Part shown: positions 1-12,200 of the stretch, piece after piece | Numbering within the stretch: position 1 is the stretch's first letter | How the letters are laid out: each line of letters begins with the position of its first letter | Assembly (NCBI GenBank): GCA_019096065.1 | Contig: JAGUCH010000004.1 | Location: 6,510,001 to 6,574,000 of the forward strand | Direction of reading: 5' to 3' | Source of the DNA: Paracyclopina nana | Lineage: Eukaryota > Arthropoda > Copepoda > Cyclopoida > Cyclopettidae | DNA length: 64,000 nucleotides | Notes under the pieces: generated by a model | What the model was told of the DNA's origin: nothing | Databases searched by the model: none | The model's input: the letters and a program-made list of their open reading frames with translations, nothing else | Translations under genes and position numbers: made by a program

Positions 1-661
1 GCACCTTTGATGCCTCGAAACCTGAGTTTGGCCAAGTTATCAGAAAATGCAGCCTCGTCCATCAGCAGGTCTAATATCCAAAGACAAGCTCTCTTGCCAA
101 CTGTGGTGAGTTGGGCGGGCTGATAGTGAGTAAATCCAAGAGTTGGCAGATCTCTGTACGTTTGTGCGAACTTCGACAATCGGTCAATACACCGGGCAAC
201 TTTGGGCAGTAGAATGTTCAGCCCATCCTTGATTACGATCAAGTCAGCATTGTCTGTCACAAAGCAAGATGTTGCTCCCAAATGTATGATAGCCCTGAAT
301 AGTTAACTTGTCATAAAAAAGGGTAATTTTGACATAAGTCAATACATTACTTGGCTTTTGGAGCTGCTATTCCAAAGGCATGAACATGAGCCATGACATC
401 GTGTCTCCTTTTTCGCTCTTCTTCGGCGGCAAGCTCAAAGTCAATATTCTCAACGTTGGCCTCCATATCAGCGATTTGATCATCCCCAATGTCATGTTCC
501 CCATCAACTTTCACCCCCATCTGCTGTTCACCTTTTGCCAGCCACGTCCACAATTGCCTCCATGTGCTGAACTTTTTCTGCTCCGAAAAGTTGTATTTCA
601 TATCCTTGGACGCATATCTCGAGTTCAACGGCGTCTGGTAGGTTAGTCTTGATTCAGCCAT
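1..661 (-). CDS. ADSL: Adenylosuccinate lyase, 5' part (runs off the window)
   Basis: Purine synthesis enzyme that splits SAICAR and adenylosuccinate, releasing fumarate; cytosolic. Exon 1 is 661-351 and exon 2 starts at 294 and continues past position 1. The intron is 350-295, with donor GTAATG and an acceptor ending TTCAG, and the frame carries across it. Recognised from family signatures: the N-terminal [11 protein letters not shown] and [14 protein letters not shown], then [12 protein letters not shown], then after the intron [17 protein letters not shown] and [18 protein letters not shown]. The second of these conserved histidines belongs to the active site in this family. The ATG at 661-659 opens the conserved N-terminus directly. 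The C-terminal part, with the flexible signature loop, lies outside the window. The gene is head to head with the gene starting near 796. Confidence 0.95.
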
Positions 662-795
662 CGTGAAAAGTCCCTTGGGAGTCTAGCCAGGTACTCTTTG
701 AAAAGGCTCACCTGACTTTGTTTACGTTTCTGTTGCGTTCTCCCGAGTTCCCAGACTTTTTAATGCTAGGCTCTAATTTATATTTTTTATTACAG
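662..795. promoter_or_regulatory. Short head-to-head intergenic region, probable bidirectional promoter
   Basis: Only about 134 bp separate the adenylosuccinate lyase start codon (minus strand) from the first clear coding exon of the plus-strand gene. No TATA box stands out. The tract before 795 (T-rich, ending TTACAG) looks like a splice acceptor, so part of this region may be a 5' intron of the plus-strand gene. Promoter role is inferred from position only. Confidence 0.4.
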
Positions 796-1880
796 CTACT
801 TCGGTGGCAACTCAGAGTGATGAGAGCAGCCTGGTCAATGATGACATTGGCCTAAACAGGTTAAGCCTGTCCAAAGACCTTCAAGATGTGTATGACACCT
901 TGATGAACTTTCAGAAAAGAGACTCGTCGAATCTAGAAAGCTTTCCTTTGCATTTGCCTTCATTTGCAGAAAGGGCGAAATCTCCTAATAGTGGTTTAAG
1001 GACTGACATCATTTTCCATCATCAGCAAAGTGTTCATAGCAGTGATAATTTGAGTGAAATGATGGCTGCTTATGGGGTTGCGACGACTACGTCGAAGAGA
1101 ATGGAAGAGGCCCAGTATCAACCCACGCAAAAAGGACAGCAGCCTCAAGAAGGCTACTTTATACCTGTAGACTTTGAGACATTCACTAAATGGCAAGCTA
1201 GACTACAAAATAACGATAAAAAACAGAATGATCAGACCTTGTCTCCCATAATTCAGCCACAGAAAGTAGAGGAACCAATCAAGTGTAGAGATGTTCCACC
1301 TGTTAAGGAACAACCTGAGCACCATGCTTCGATTGATGACATTGATGGAGGAGATGACACAAGTCAGGATGCAGCAGACCTTGTAAGCCAGGATTCGAAG
1401 GAAAATGGTCATAAAGTTGAACCTGAGCCTGACGAAACGGAGCCTAAAGTCATAGAGAAGGAACCACCAAAAAAGGCAATTGGAAGCCCTGAGAAACCAA
1501 GGGCACCAGTACGTAAAATCACAGAATCTGAGCCTGATGAAGAACGAGATGAGAATTTTGTCATTGAGTCTGACAATGTTGATGAAAAACTATACTCGAG
1601 TGAAAGTGACAGCTCGAAGCCAATTCAGCAAAAGATACAGCCCAAATCAAGTGTGAAATTCGAGAAAAAGCCGCTGAATAATTTATCGTTATCAACATCC
1701 TCGTCAACGAAAGAACGTCCTAATGTGATTCAACCATCGAAAAAAGCTCCTCAGGTGCTTACCCTTCAATTGCAAACAGAGTCAGAAGATTCGGAAAAAT
1801 CGAAACCCGCCGGCAAAAGTAACAACGAGGAAGACATTTCTGGCCCTGAAATGGACAACGATGACGATTTCTGGAACTGA
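796..1880 (+). CDS. Unknown acidic, largely disordered protein (5' end unresolved)
   Basis: I do not recognise this protein. The open frame ends in a stop at 1878-1880. Upstream in-frame codons reach back to a likely splice acceptor (TTACAG, ending at 795) and include no ATG before 903. Either a small 5' exon was missed or translation starts at ATG 903, which would give 325 residues. The N-terminal third has short possibly ordered segments (DLQDVYDTLMNFQKR; GYFIPVDFETFTKWQARLQ). The rest is rich in Glu, Asp, Lys, Ser and Pro with repeated EPDE-type runs, and it ends in an acidic tail with Trp (DNDDDFWN). No signal peptide or membrane segment is seen. Composition resembles a scaffold or adaptor, but no function is claimed. 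Confidence 0.6.
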
Positions 1881-2078
1881 ATTGCTATTTTGTTCGAAAT
1901 ACATGCGATGTGGCACCATAACTGGCGTTTTTCGAAACTATTCCCTTTAAAGGATTTTTCTGGTAGCTCTGTCGCAGAGATCTTCTGTTAAAATGTCACG
2001 CATAAACAAAAACAAGTAAAAGGTCTGTGAAGAATGGAGGAGCGTTGCGGAAAAACACTTGTGCCATAAAATTTTGCC

Positions 2079-5062
2079 ATGCCCGAGGGCGACGACGAAG
2101 CCGAGGATGCATTGATCCACAGAATGGCAAAGCTTCCCAAAAAAGCCATTCTGAGGGGAGCTCCTCCGAGAATTCATCTCAAGAAAATCTTCCTCGCAAT
2201 TTTGACAGCAACTCTAATTATCATATTGTATTATTGCTTTAAAAGTAATAGTGACATAACCGAGACGAAACGGTAATATTTTGCCTGCAAATCATAATTT
2301 CGCCGTAAAAATAGGACGTTTTTAGGTACGTTTTGCCAAAGTTGAGGTCACCTGTCTTTTGTTCGGCACCTTTAGCTGCCAAACCTTCTGGCATGCAGAG
2401 TTCGATGCTTCAAGCACTGAAGCACTCAAAAACAAGGAGTCCAGGGAAAGTGTTGTTAGTGCCCAAAACTTCCTATTCCAGAGCACACAAGGCTGTCACA
2501 GAGATTTTGTCAGCCCATCGTATTAGCTACAAATACACTGTGGCTGGCAAAAACTTGCCCGATCTCATCAAAGTCACGAAAAATCTGGGAAAGTATGGCG
2601 TGATATTTTTCGAAGACTATCGCTCCTACCTGGACATGGACCCGTGGAACCGCGATATACTCGACAAGTATTGCAAAACCTACAACGTTGGCATTCTAGC
2701 TTTCATTCCTACTGAAGAAAATCCCTACGACAACGTCCAGTTTGTGGACAGGTCCAAAAAGATCAAAGACACACCGGTGATTCAAACCAGAGACAAACTC
2801 AAAGCTTTAGAAGTGTCTGCCAGCTCAAGAATCTTGAGCATGGCCAAGAGTGGCACTTGCATTAATAATGACTCGGAAAATGGACTCTGGGTGACCTTGG
2901 AGTCTAGCTCGATGAACTATGAGCCCATTGCTTTTGGCCAGTTTGACAATGACACAAGAGTGCCTACCGTTCTGCTGGATCGTGGGCTACAAGATGGCAT
3001 ACCCAAAGTTTTATTTGGGTCCGGGTTGGCTAGACATTGGCTGTACAAGCTGTTGTTTCTGGATGCAATTCAATTTTTAAGCAACGGCCTGATCGTATTT
3101 CCCTTGACGAGGTATATCCTGGTGGACATAGATGATATTTTTGTCGGTGCCAACAGGCTTACGCCCAACGACGTCAACGCCCTAATCGAGTCCCAAGACA
3201 CATTGGCTCAGCTCGTGCCAGGCTTTCGATTCAATTTAGGCTTCTCTGGCAAGACTTATAAAACAGGCTCAGATGAGGAGAATGAAGCTGACGAGCTGCT
3301 ATTGCAGAATAGGCACAAGTTTTGGTGGTTCCCACACATGTGGCAGCATCAGCAGCCTCACATGTTTTCCAACTTATCGTCCCTTGAGGAGAAGATGCGT
3401 CTCAACAAGTAAATCCCTATTTTCTTTTACATCACTTGGAGCTATTATTAAAGTTGACTTTTTCATGACAGGGATTTTGCCAGGACAATGGACATTCCAG
3501 TTCAATTTCAGTATTCGGTGGCGCCTCATCATTCGGGGGTTTATCCTGTTCACGAGTATTTGTATGATGCGTGGAAAAACGTGTGGGGTATCACGGTGAC
3601 CTCGACTGAGGAGTATCCGCATTTGAGGCCAGCCTACCTGAGGCGAGGCTTCGTGCACCGCAATATTAAAGTGTTGCCTCGTCAGACGTGCGGACTATTT
3701 ACCAAAAACTTGTACTACGACGAATATCCAAACGGCCCACAAGTCCTTGAAAAGTCCATTCAAGGCGGAGAGCTGTTCCAATCGATTGTCAATAACCCTG
3801 TTGCCATATTTATGACTCACATGCCCAACTATGCCTTTGATCGCCTTGCCCCTTACACCTTTGAATCTGTGGTCAAAATGATCAAGTGTTGGACCAATTT
3901 GGACCTACAGACCAAAAATCCCAGTGAATTGGGCCGCATTTATTTCGAGATGTTTCCCGAGGAGGAATCTGCTATTTGGGGAGTAAGTTAATGTGACACG
4001 TCATACTTGCATTTTAGTTAACATTCAATTTTGGCAGAATCCATGCGATGACAAGCGGCATAAGGAAATATGGTCTGACATGAAATCGTGTGATCGTTTG
4101 CCCGATTTCCTAGTAATTGGCCCGCAAAAAACTGGAACCACAGCCTTGTACTCCTTTTTGCAGAGCCACCCCTCAATCATGAGCAATTTCCCCAGTCAGA
4201 CCTCGTTTGAAGAGCTCCAGTTTTTCAGCAACACTGACAACTACGCCCAAGGAATTGACTGGTAAGTTTACTTTTTTGATGCTTTGTGCGCCAACTGACT
4301 GTTATCTATTTTTCAAGGTATATGGACTTCTTTCCTATGAGAATACCTGTCAACGGCAGTAACAAGACTTTTTTGTTTGAAAAGTCTGCCACCTATTTTG
4401 ATAAGGATGTTGCACCCAAGAGAGCCTCTCGTTTGCTGAAAAACGCAAAATTGGTTACCATCATCATCTCTCCATCCAAACGTGCCTACAGCTGGTATCA
4501 GCACATGAGAGCCCACGAGGATCCCACCGCTCTTCAGTATTCCTTTCGTGAAGTAATATCTGCCAGCCCCAACAACGCATCTAAGCCTCTCAAGAGCTTA
4601 CAATCAAGGTACTTATGATGCAGTACAACATAATTAAGATTTATTATGGTATGGGCTTGCAGGTGCCTCGAACCGGGTAAATATGCATCGCACATTGAGA
4701 GGTGGCTGCAGTTCTACAAATCGCAGCAGCTTTACATTGTGGACGGAGAACAGTTGATACATGAGCCCATCTCTGTTATGAACACGCTGCAGCATTTCTT
4801 GAACGTTCAGCCCATTGTCAACTATGAGGAGCTCCTGAAATTCGACCAAGCTAAGAGATTTTATTGCCCCGTCTATAATGGCAAGACGAAATGCTTGGGC
4901 AAAGGCAAAGGTCGCAATTACCCTACGATCGAGGCTGATGATGCCAAGTTTTTGCAAAATTATTATCGCCTCTATAACGAGCACTTGTTAAAGCTGCTCA
5001 AGCGGCTGGGCTATGGTATTCCCGACTGGCTAGAAAAAGACTTGAATGACGACGACCACTAA
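2079..5062 (+). CDS. NDST: Heparan sulfate N-deacetylase/N-sulfotransferase (sulfateless-type)
   Basis: Bifunctional Golgi enzyme that removes acetyl from GlcNAc in heparan sulfate and replaces it with sulfate from PAPS. Six exons: 2079-2272, 2326-3408, 3472-3982, 4038-4261, 4318-4608, 4663-5062; together 900 codons plus stop, close to the usual length of about 880. A basic N-terminus precedes one membrane segment ([18 protein letters not shown]), giving type II topology. The deacetylase half has VDIDDIFVG and [10 protein letters not shown]. The sulfotransferase half has the 5' PAPS loop [10 protein letters not shown] (Lys near residue 627, the family's catalytic lysine) and the 3'-phosphate site [20 protein letters not shown] Cys pair ([17 protein letters not shown]) near the C-terminus matches the conserved disulfide loop. 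ATG 2079 was chosen because it gives the short cytosolic tail and keeps frame through exon 2. It looks intact. A second sulfotransferase gene follows on the same strand. Confidence 0.97.
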
Positions 5063-6288
5063 CAGCATATCAGTGTTTTCTACAACAAAAATACACACAC
5101 ATGCCTATGAATGCGTTTTCCTCCTATTCTTATTTGGCTAGTAGCAACTCTCACGTGTTTTTCTATCGCGGCACATTTTCATGATGACACGAAAATGAGT
5201 GAAAGTTTGCTCTTGACGCGTGAATCAAACAAAAAATTGGCTATTTTGCTTTCTTGCTTTGCTGCCATTCAAAAAGCCTATAGATCTTGGCAATCAATCG
5301 CAACTTGTTGTATATGGAGCAATTCAGCCAAACGGTAAGGTTAAATTTGAAATGGATATTGCCAAGTTTTCTGCAAAGTTGCTGCTGTACACAGTTGAGA
5401 GTCTTTATCTTGCAAGAGTTTGTTCGCGGAATGCAATGTACGTATATAATGGGGGAACTTTTTTTGTCCGAAAATCAAGTTATAAAATGTCCGACAAGCC
5501 AAGTTGCAAAATGACCGACATCTACTGCGTTTTTTGCCCGACAGATTTGTCATAGTTGTAAAATGTCCGACAAATAGAGTGTTAAATGATCGACAGGTTT
5601 TGACAAGTTGCAAAATGTCCGACACGATCCATTTGTAAAATGTCCGACACATACTTCAGTACACATCTTAAGTTTTTTTATTTGTAAAAAGTATATCAGC
5701 AATGACTTTTGGAAAAAATTGTAGACATTAAGATTAATTAAAAAAAAAAATTCTAACTAGGTTATGAAATAGGCAGCTAAAACATTTAATTGTTGTGCAG
5801 TCTTTAATAGGTAAATGAACTTACAAAAATGTGTCAGTCATTTTGCAACTATGCCAGATGTGTCGGGCAAAACATGTACCTGTTGCCAATTTGTGTCGGT
5901 CATTTTGCAACTATACCAAATGTGTCGGGCAAAAAATGCACCTGTCGCCAAATTTGTGTCGGTCATTTTGCAACTATACCAAATGTGTCGGACATTTTGC
6001 AACATGGCGAAATGTGTCGGACAAAATGATGGAGCCCGTATATAATGTATCTATAGCATCCAATTAGAGCAGTTGTGTCAATGTATAATTGGAATTAATC
6101 CATGGAGTTTGCAACTTGATATTGCGCGCAGTTTTAAGGAACAAAGTCGTCGCGCGTTTATACCAGTATGTATGCGTTTCCTTTGCCCTCGAGTCATCAC
6201 ATAGAGCTAGTTAAAATCTTAGCAGAGTAAAGTGGCACCTCAAGCAAGGACGTTGAAAACATGAGTACGTGTGTTTTCGTTCAAAAAA
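5063..6288. other. Intergenic region between NDST and the sulfotransferase-like gene
   Basis: Holds the NDST 3' UTR, a foldback repeat element (5452-6036, listed separately) and the presumed promoter of the downstream gene. An ORF at 5111-5338 begins with a hydrophobic stretch and is followed by a GTAAGG donor-like site. I could not join it to any downstream exon and do not call it a gene. Confidence 0.6.
5452..6036. mobile_element. Foldback element with internally repeated arms
   Basis: The left arm (about 5460-5650) repeats the short motif AAAATGTCCGACA and variants. The right arm (about 5825-6030) carries the reverse complement, TGTCGGACATTTT and variants. Outer ends match imperfectly in inverted orientation (GGGGAAC...TTTGTCCGA on the left; TCGGACAAAATGATGGAGCC on the right). 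An 11 bp direct repeat CGTATATAATG sits immediately outside, at 5441-5451 and 6037-6047, as expected for a target-site duplication. No coding capacity is seen. Long arms made of short tandem units are typical of foldback or Mutator-like nonautonomous elements; the class is inferred. Confidence 0.65.
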
Positions 6289-9200
6289 ATGATTGAGGGC
6301 TACAAATATTGCTTGATTCTGGCATTAAAATGGCTGCAACGCGTGATCCTGGACACGGCCTTATTTTGCATATTTGGTTGGACGACGACATTTGGGCTAA
6401 GAGCAAGAGGTCAACTTTTAGGAGCTTATCCAAAAACAGGTGACAAATCCCTGGCTGCTATAGTATGAAATTTTCATATTGTGTGCTATTTTAATTATAG
6501 ACTGCAAATACGAGGAGTCGGCTCAACTCGTTCGCATAGTGATGAAAGGCTCCGCTGGCTCATTCCCAAGTACGTCGTCGACCTTTTCATCATCGTGATT
6601 ACATATTATGTCATAATGATATGGGATTTTTCAGTTGGCAAGACAATAGACAACTTCCTTTATACGCATGTGAGCTACGTGCATCCGAACGTCATCATGG
6701 GAAAAACCAACGTCAGCCTCTTGTGTGTGACTGCAAATCATGTCATTTTTGCAATGACTCCTCATAAAATCGACGTCTACAACTACACGAGGTGAGCTTT
6801 TGCCAGCTTTTTTTGTAATAAGGTTAAAAAAATTCCATGGGCCAACAAGGTACAAATCGTTGACAGCAGCCCAGTATGAAGAGGCCACTCATTTGGTCAT
6901 CTTGCCATATTGGGCCTTCGAAAAAGTCATGACTTATAGAGGGAAGGAAGAAGAGGAGATTGATGAAGGCCTTCCCGATGAGCACAAGAAACTATCGACT
7001 TACTCTCCAAAACACATTATTGCAATTTCGACGTCAGGCTGCAGTGGAAGCATTCTGCTTTCGCAATTGCTGGGAAAGCTTCCCAGCACAAGGTATACAA
7101 TAATTTTTGTAAGAAAGCAGATTGGCTCACACACTTTTTTCTAGGGTTATCTCATATCCGTGGGTGTATGTCACTGCCCACCAAGCGTATCAAAGTGGCC
7201 AACTCACCTGGGAAAAATATGGCACCATTGTCAAATTAATTACGACCTACTTTTGCAGAAATTCCTCCACCAGAGCTTTGCCAAGCACGGACACAATTGT
7301 GCTGAAGCTTCCAGTATTTTGCACCTCGACTGTCGAACTTATTGCAGAGTTTTGCCCCCAAGTCAAGCATATATTCAGCACACGAAGCCCCAAAGCTTCC
7401 ATTGAAGCAATTTTCAAAGTAAGCACTTTATGAATTCAATTGCCAAACATATTCACTGAACCCATCCACATCTAGTGTATAGTATTGTATATCCTTGGTT
7501 ATATCCAGTTTTGCTTACGGCCAAGGAATTAGACACCAACAGAAAATCATTTAGAAAGACATTTGCTGCTAAAATAAGAATGCTCGCGAGTTTGGTTGTA
7601 TTTTGCTGCATGCGTGGTTTTTATAATTCCTTGGTGGTTTTTGAGCCCACTTTTTTTCGTAAAAGCTTTTCACTGTAAAGGCACTTTTGTTAATTTCAAA
7701 GGCTCCCACTAATTGCTTCATTTTAACCCCTGGCCTTAAAAGTGCCCATTTTCCGCTATATAATATAACATATCCCCTATTTTCAGACACTTCAATCTGA
7801 GGATTTGGATTTTTTCAATGCGCTCAACGCAAAGCAGTTTTGGGCAGACAGTCTGCCATTTCCCTACGATTCTTCGTCAGAATCGCTGACCAAAACGAAA
7901 GCTTGGATCAACAAGGAACGCACTACGAGCAGGGATTTGCCTCAGTCCGTTTATGCTGCTTTGGCATACGCGACCTCCATTTTGTCCTATTTGCGAAATC
8001 GGGATTTGTATGCGACGGAGGCTTTGTATCACGATGATCTGATCCGAAATCCAAACAAGTCTTTGATGGAGCTTTGCGCAAGGTTGAACATTGATTCATC
8101 TGGAATCGAGGACACACTTCCACCCTATAACCCTGAGGTCAGTGGTGTAACCTACGAATATTTGGGTTACTTTCTTTAGTTAGCAACAAAATATTTGCAC
8201 TCCTTTTGCTCACAACAAACTACTTTAAAAATTAGTACCCTACTTCATTATCTTCTTTGTTTTGAGCTTATCAACCCAGAATAACGTACAAGAGTATAGT
8301 AGGATATTGTATGTCTAATCACTGTGATCACGAAACGATGAATGCTAAAATAAACGTCACGCTGATAAAAGAGCACTACTAAAGGGATCTTGTTGGTCAA
8401 GTCGTTTATTTTTGCGACCGACATGCATAAAATCCGAAATAGTACTGAGTAAAAGAAAACATGACATATCGAAAAGTAGGTCGAGCCCAGTCGAATCACA
8501 TAACCTCGCCGGGAGGCACACAGTCCCCTCTGGGAATCGACAGGGAGACTACTCGAATCGCCTGACCGGCTTGACTTTGCCATATCTTCGCAACACCATA
8601 ATTTTGCCGTTTCTGTCCATCTGCCGCGCAGCCATCACATGAACAAAGGGAGCTACACGCTCACCCACAACGAGCTGCACAAGGTCATGTTGTTGATGAT
8701 GGTGAGCCCTGTGGCCGCGTCCGCCACAGATAGCACAAATTTCCAGCACTTGTGGACAGACTTTCGAGGCGTGCCCATCAACCCCACAAAAGGGCAAATG
8801 ACACGTGGGAATGTTAAGGCACTCGCTGGCATCATGATCGAAATCGCCACAAATCAAGCACGCATGGGGGTACTTGCTCATCACCCTGCCCTGCAGGGAG
8901 GTCGTCGTGACCCTCCCAACTGCGCCGTCCATAACAGCGGCCCTGTGAAGGTCAACCAAGGACACTTCCAGGTCGCTTTCCAGCTCCTGAATTGCTGAAT
9001 TGGACAAATGAGGAAAATAGCTCCTCGAGACTGGCCACAACATTTCCAGCGTGCGCAGCTTCGTCACGATCTGGTCCAGCGCGTTAAAAAATCTTGAATC
9101 CTCACGAAAAATCCTCAGAGGCAGCGTGGGCTCGCCGAGCAATCCCTCGAACTCCACCTTCGGCTGCGACCCAAACTTCAGCGGGATGCACTCGAACAAG

Positions 9201-12200
9201 GCCAGCAAGGCCAGCGCGTACGGGTGGACATTGTCATTTTCTTGCATGCCTTCACACTCGGCAATGCGGCCAGCTGCTTTGAATAGCCCCGCCAATGGGG
9301 CAAACTCGTCGACTCGGTCATAGTAGATGGTTGACTGTTTGTACTCGTCAACGAAGCCGCCATAGGGATCCTCCTTGGCCCAATTGGGGAACTTCACCGA
9401 ATGTTGCACCTGCAACAGGCAAAGCATCTCGGCCTTGCCCACGTTCGCTGCGGGCTCCAGCAGTTTCATGATGTGGCCGACGTCCACCCAGGCCCTGATG
9501 GTGACTCCCATCAGATTGAACCTCTTGAGGTCGCCCTCGATGCCGAAACCCAGCTTGAAATGATTGGGCGACTCGAGCAGCTTCACAATTCGCTGTGGCA
9601 GCTTGCGCCCGATGAACTTGGGCCCCACATAGCCGACTCTGACGCCAAGGGCCAGCCCATTCGGCGCGCCCATGTGCACATATGACGTCATGTTGTTGAA
9701 CTCGTCCACAGTGGGGGGGAACTTCTTTGCATAGGCGATCTTATAAGCTTGGTGAAAGCCTTCGCAATCCACCGTCATCACCCTGGCCTTCTCGATTGAC
9801 TCGAAGAATCCTTCTGCTTCCAGGAAGTGCTCCAGTTCTTCGAAGCTGTTCGCCGTGTGCAAGTTCTCATTCTTGGTCAGTCCGTAGATGTACACTGAGT
9901 GCAGGTTTGCATCTGCCAAGTCATATGGAGTGCCTGCTGCCATCGACGCCAATTTGCGAGCCTGCTTCACTGTGACCGTCCACGCCACCTGCATTGACTT
10001 GTCCATGGTCTCAACGACTTCGAACTCGCGCCTGATTGCGCATGCCAAATGAGTGCAGCTCCTCTCTTGTTCGTCCGTCATCTGATAAACTTTACCAATT
10101 ATTAGCTCAGGACAATCATACTTAACTGCGTATTTTTGCAGATATTCCTCGTCCTCGTCTAGCGGGACTGCCCTCGTGCGCATGCCTGATACATCTTTCA
10201 TCTGGCTGCCTCTGAACTCCGCGATGATTTCATCCTCCATGCCGGCCGGGATGACTCGAGGTGCTCTCCTGCTCGTCGATGGCCTCGGCTGCTCCGACTG
10301 GTCCAAGTGCTCCAGCTGCTCCGTCTGAGTAGCTGCCGTCGCCATCTCCACCCTGGCCTCAGCCACGTCCATGGGCTCGTCCTCTTCCAGGATGACTTGC
10401 CTGGCCTCGTCCATTCCAGGTTCGGCTTGTCCAGGAGTGCGACAACCAAGGTCTCGCTCCTGAAGTTCACCAAACAATCCGAATCTGGACGTGCTGTCTC
10501 TCTCCTCGGCTTTGACTTGGCTGCCTCTGTGATGGACGACTCGCATTGAGCACCGAAATGGCGGTCCATTGATCGCCTCCAGAGTGTCCTTGAGAGCCTT
10601 GACGAACTGGTCATTGTGCTCTCTCGTCACGATTGGCAGCTTCTTGAAGACTGACAGCTGCTCCATTTCTTCTATCGTCAACACGGTCCTCAATTGATCT
10701 ATCATGACAATGTCTGCTACGTCTCCTTCGCGGTAAATTTTGTGCATCTTCGGGGCCACATGCATGCCAAGGCCCGCTTCCATGGCTTGGAGAACTCCTT
10801 TCTCCCAGGTGGCATCATCAATGGATCCGGCGATGTAGTTGCCGAGAGCTCTCGCGGCCATCCAGTTCCTGACCATGGTTGCCTTGTCTGGCAGCTCCTC
10901 GAGTTCTGGATCCTTCTTCTCCGTGTGCAGCCTCAGGATGTCCACGAACTGGTTGCCATATGCAAACATGTACGTTTCTAACAAGGACATACCTCTTGAG
11001 CGGCACAGCAAGGCTCTGTACGCGCGCCATAAATCCATGCGGCGGTGTTTTTTTCTCTTGTCGGCCGGCCTAACATCGTCTGGCATTTTTTCGCCCCAGT
11101 TGTATTGGTCTCCAATGATGATCGCCTCCGGGTCCTTCGCGGCCACGAAAAAGGCCTCTCTTCTCGCCGCGTCACTGTTCGTGTACCAGTGCAGCCTTCT
11201 GAACCCAGTGATTCTCATTATTTTGGCGGCCGTGTCCGTTTGTCGATCAGATATGAAGGCTGCTGCTCCGTGATCTGGTCGCTGTTCGCTCGGTTCTTCA
11301 CCCGTATTGGCTACCGTGATCCGCAGCTCTTCTTTGATGGCTCTGCTCCCCGAGCAACCAGGGCTCGGAGAGCTCTCGGGCGCCGTAATTCTTGGTCTTT
11401 TTCGGTCACTGCCTTCTTTGTCCGCCATTTTTGTCGCTTTTGACTCACTGCACTTTAACGAGTTTTCTATTTTCCGTTTTGTTCTGTTTGCTGAGCTTCT
11501 TCTCAGCTGCGCGCCAAATTTGCTGGCGTTACCAGAACTGTTGACGCAGCGTTGCCAGATATTCGTTATAATGTTAAAATTGTTAATAAAGTCAAGGATC
11601 TTGAAAATTCTTCTCTTTTTTCGTGGTGTATATTTTCTTGCTAGGGAAATGCGGGCTGTAGGGGTTTTTTTTTTTTTTTTACTTCAAGTCAATGCACGGA
11701 AATTCGGCAACTGGGATGACGTCCCTGATGCCTCTCTCGAAGACTTGATTTTTTTGCTGAACTACAACCCTCCTAACTAGCCCGTCATTGCTTCTTATGA
11801 CTTTCACGATCTTCGCTAATCGCCACTTGAATCTTTTTACTTTGAGATCTTCCTCGGCCACCACAACCAAGTCGTCTTCTTTGATATGCCTATTGTACTT
11901 CGTCTTAAACTTGCACCTATCATGCATACTTTGCAGGAAGTAACTGCACCAGCTCTTCTCGAACTTCACCATTCTTTGTGCTAACTCGTGTATGTTAAAC
12001 CCGAGTTCTTGGTCCTCTGAGAAAATGCCTGAGTCTCCCAATCTCCCAACTAAAAGGTGATTGGGTGTTAGCACAAGTTTTTCGTCACTGTTTTGCACTA
12101 TCACTGCGATCGGCCTTGAGTTGACCACATTTTCTGCTTGAGCCACCCATGTTCTGTAGACCTCGAGGTCTACTTCGCCTCTGTCGATGTTGTCTTGAAT

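Noticed and set aside
5111-5338. Small ORF with a hydrophobic N-terminus followed by a donor-like GTAAGG
   Set aside because: No downstream exon joins it in frame, the next segment is the foldback repeat, and there is no conserved motif.
5815-6067. Cys-rich ORFs in all three plus frames with repeated VGHFATIPNVS-like words
   Set aside because: They are translations of the repeated arm of the foldback element, not a protein; the repeat is visible at DNA level in every frame.
10198-10614. Arg/Ser-rich ORFs antisense to or overlapping the retrotransposon ORFs (also at 10839, 11045, 16023, 16758)
   Set aside because: Shadow frames of long GC-richer coding sequence, with no domains or separate signals.
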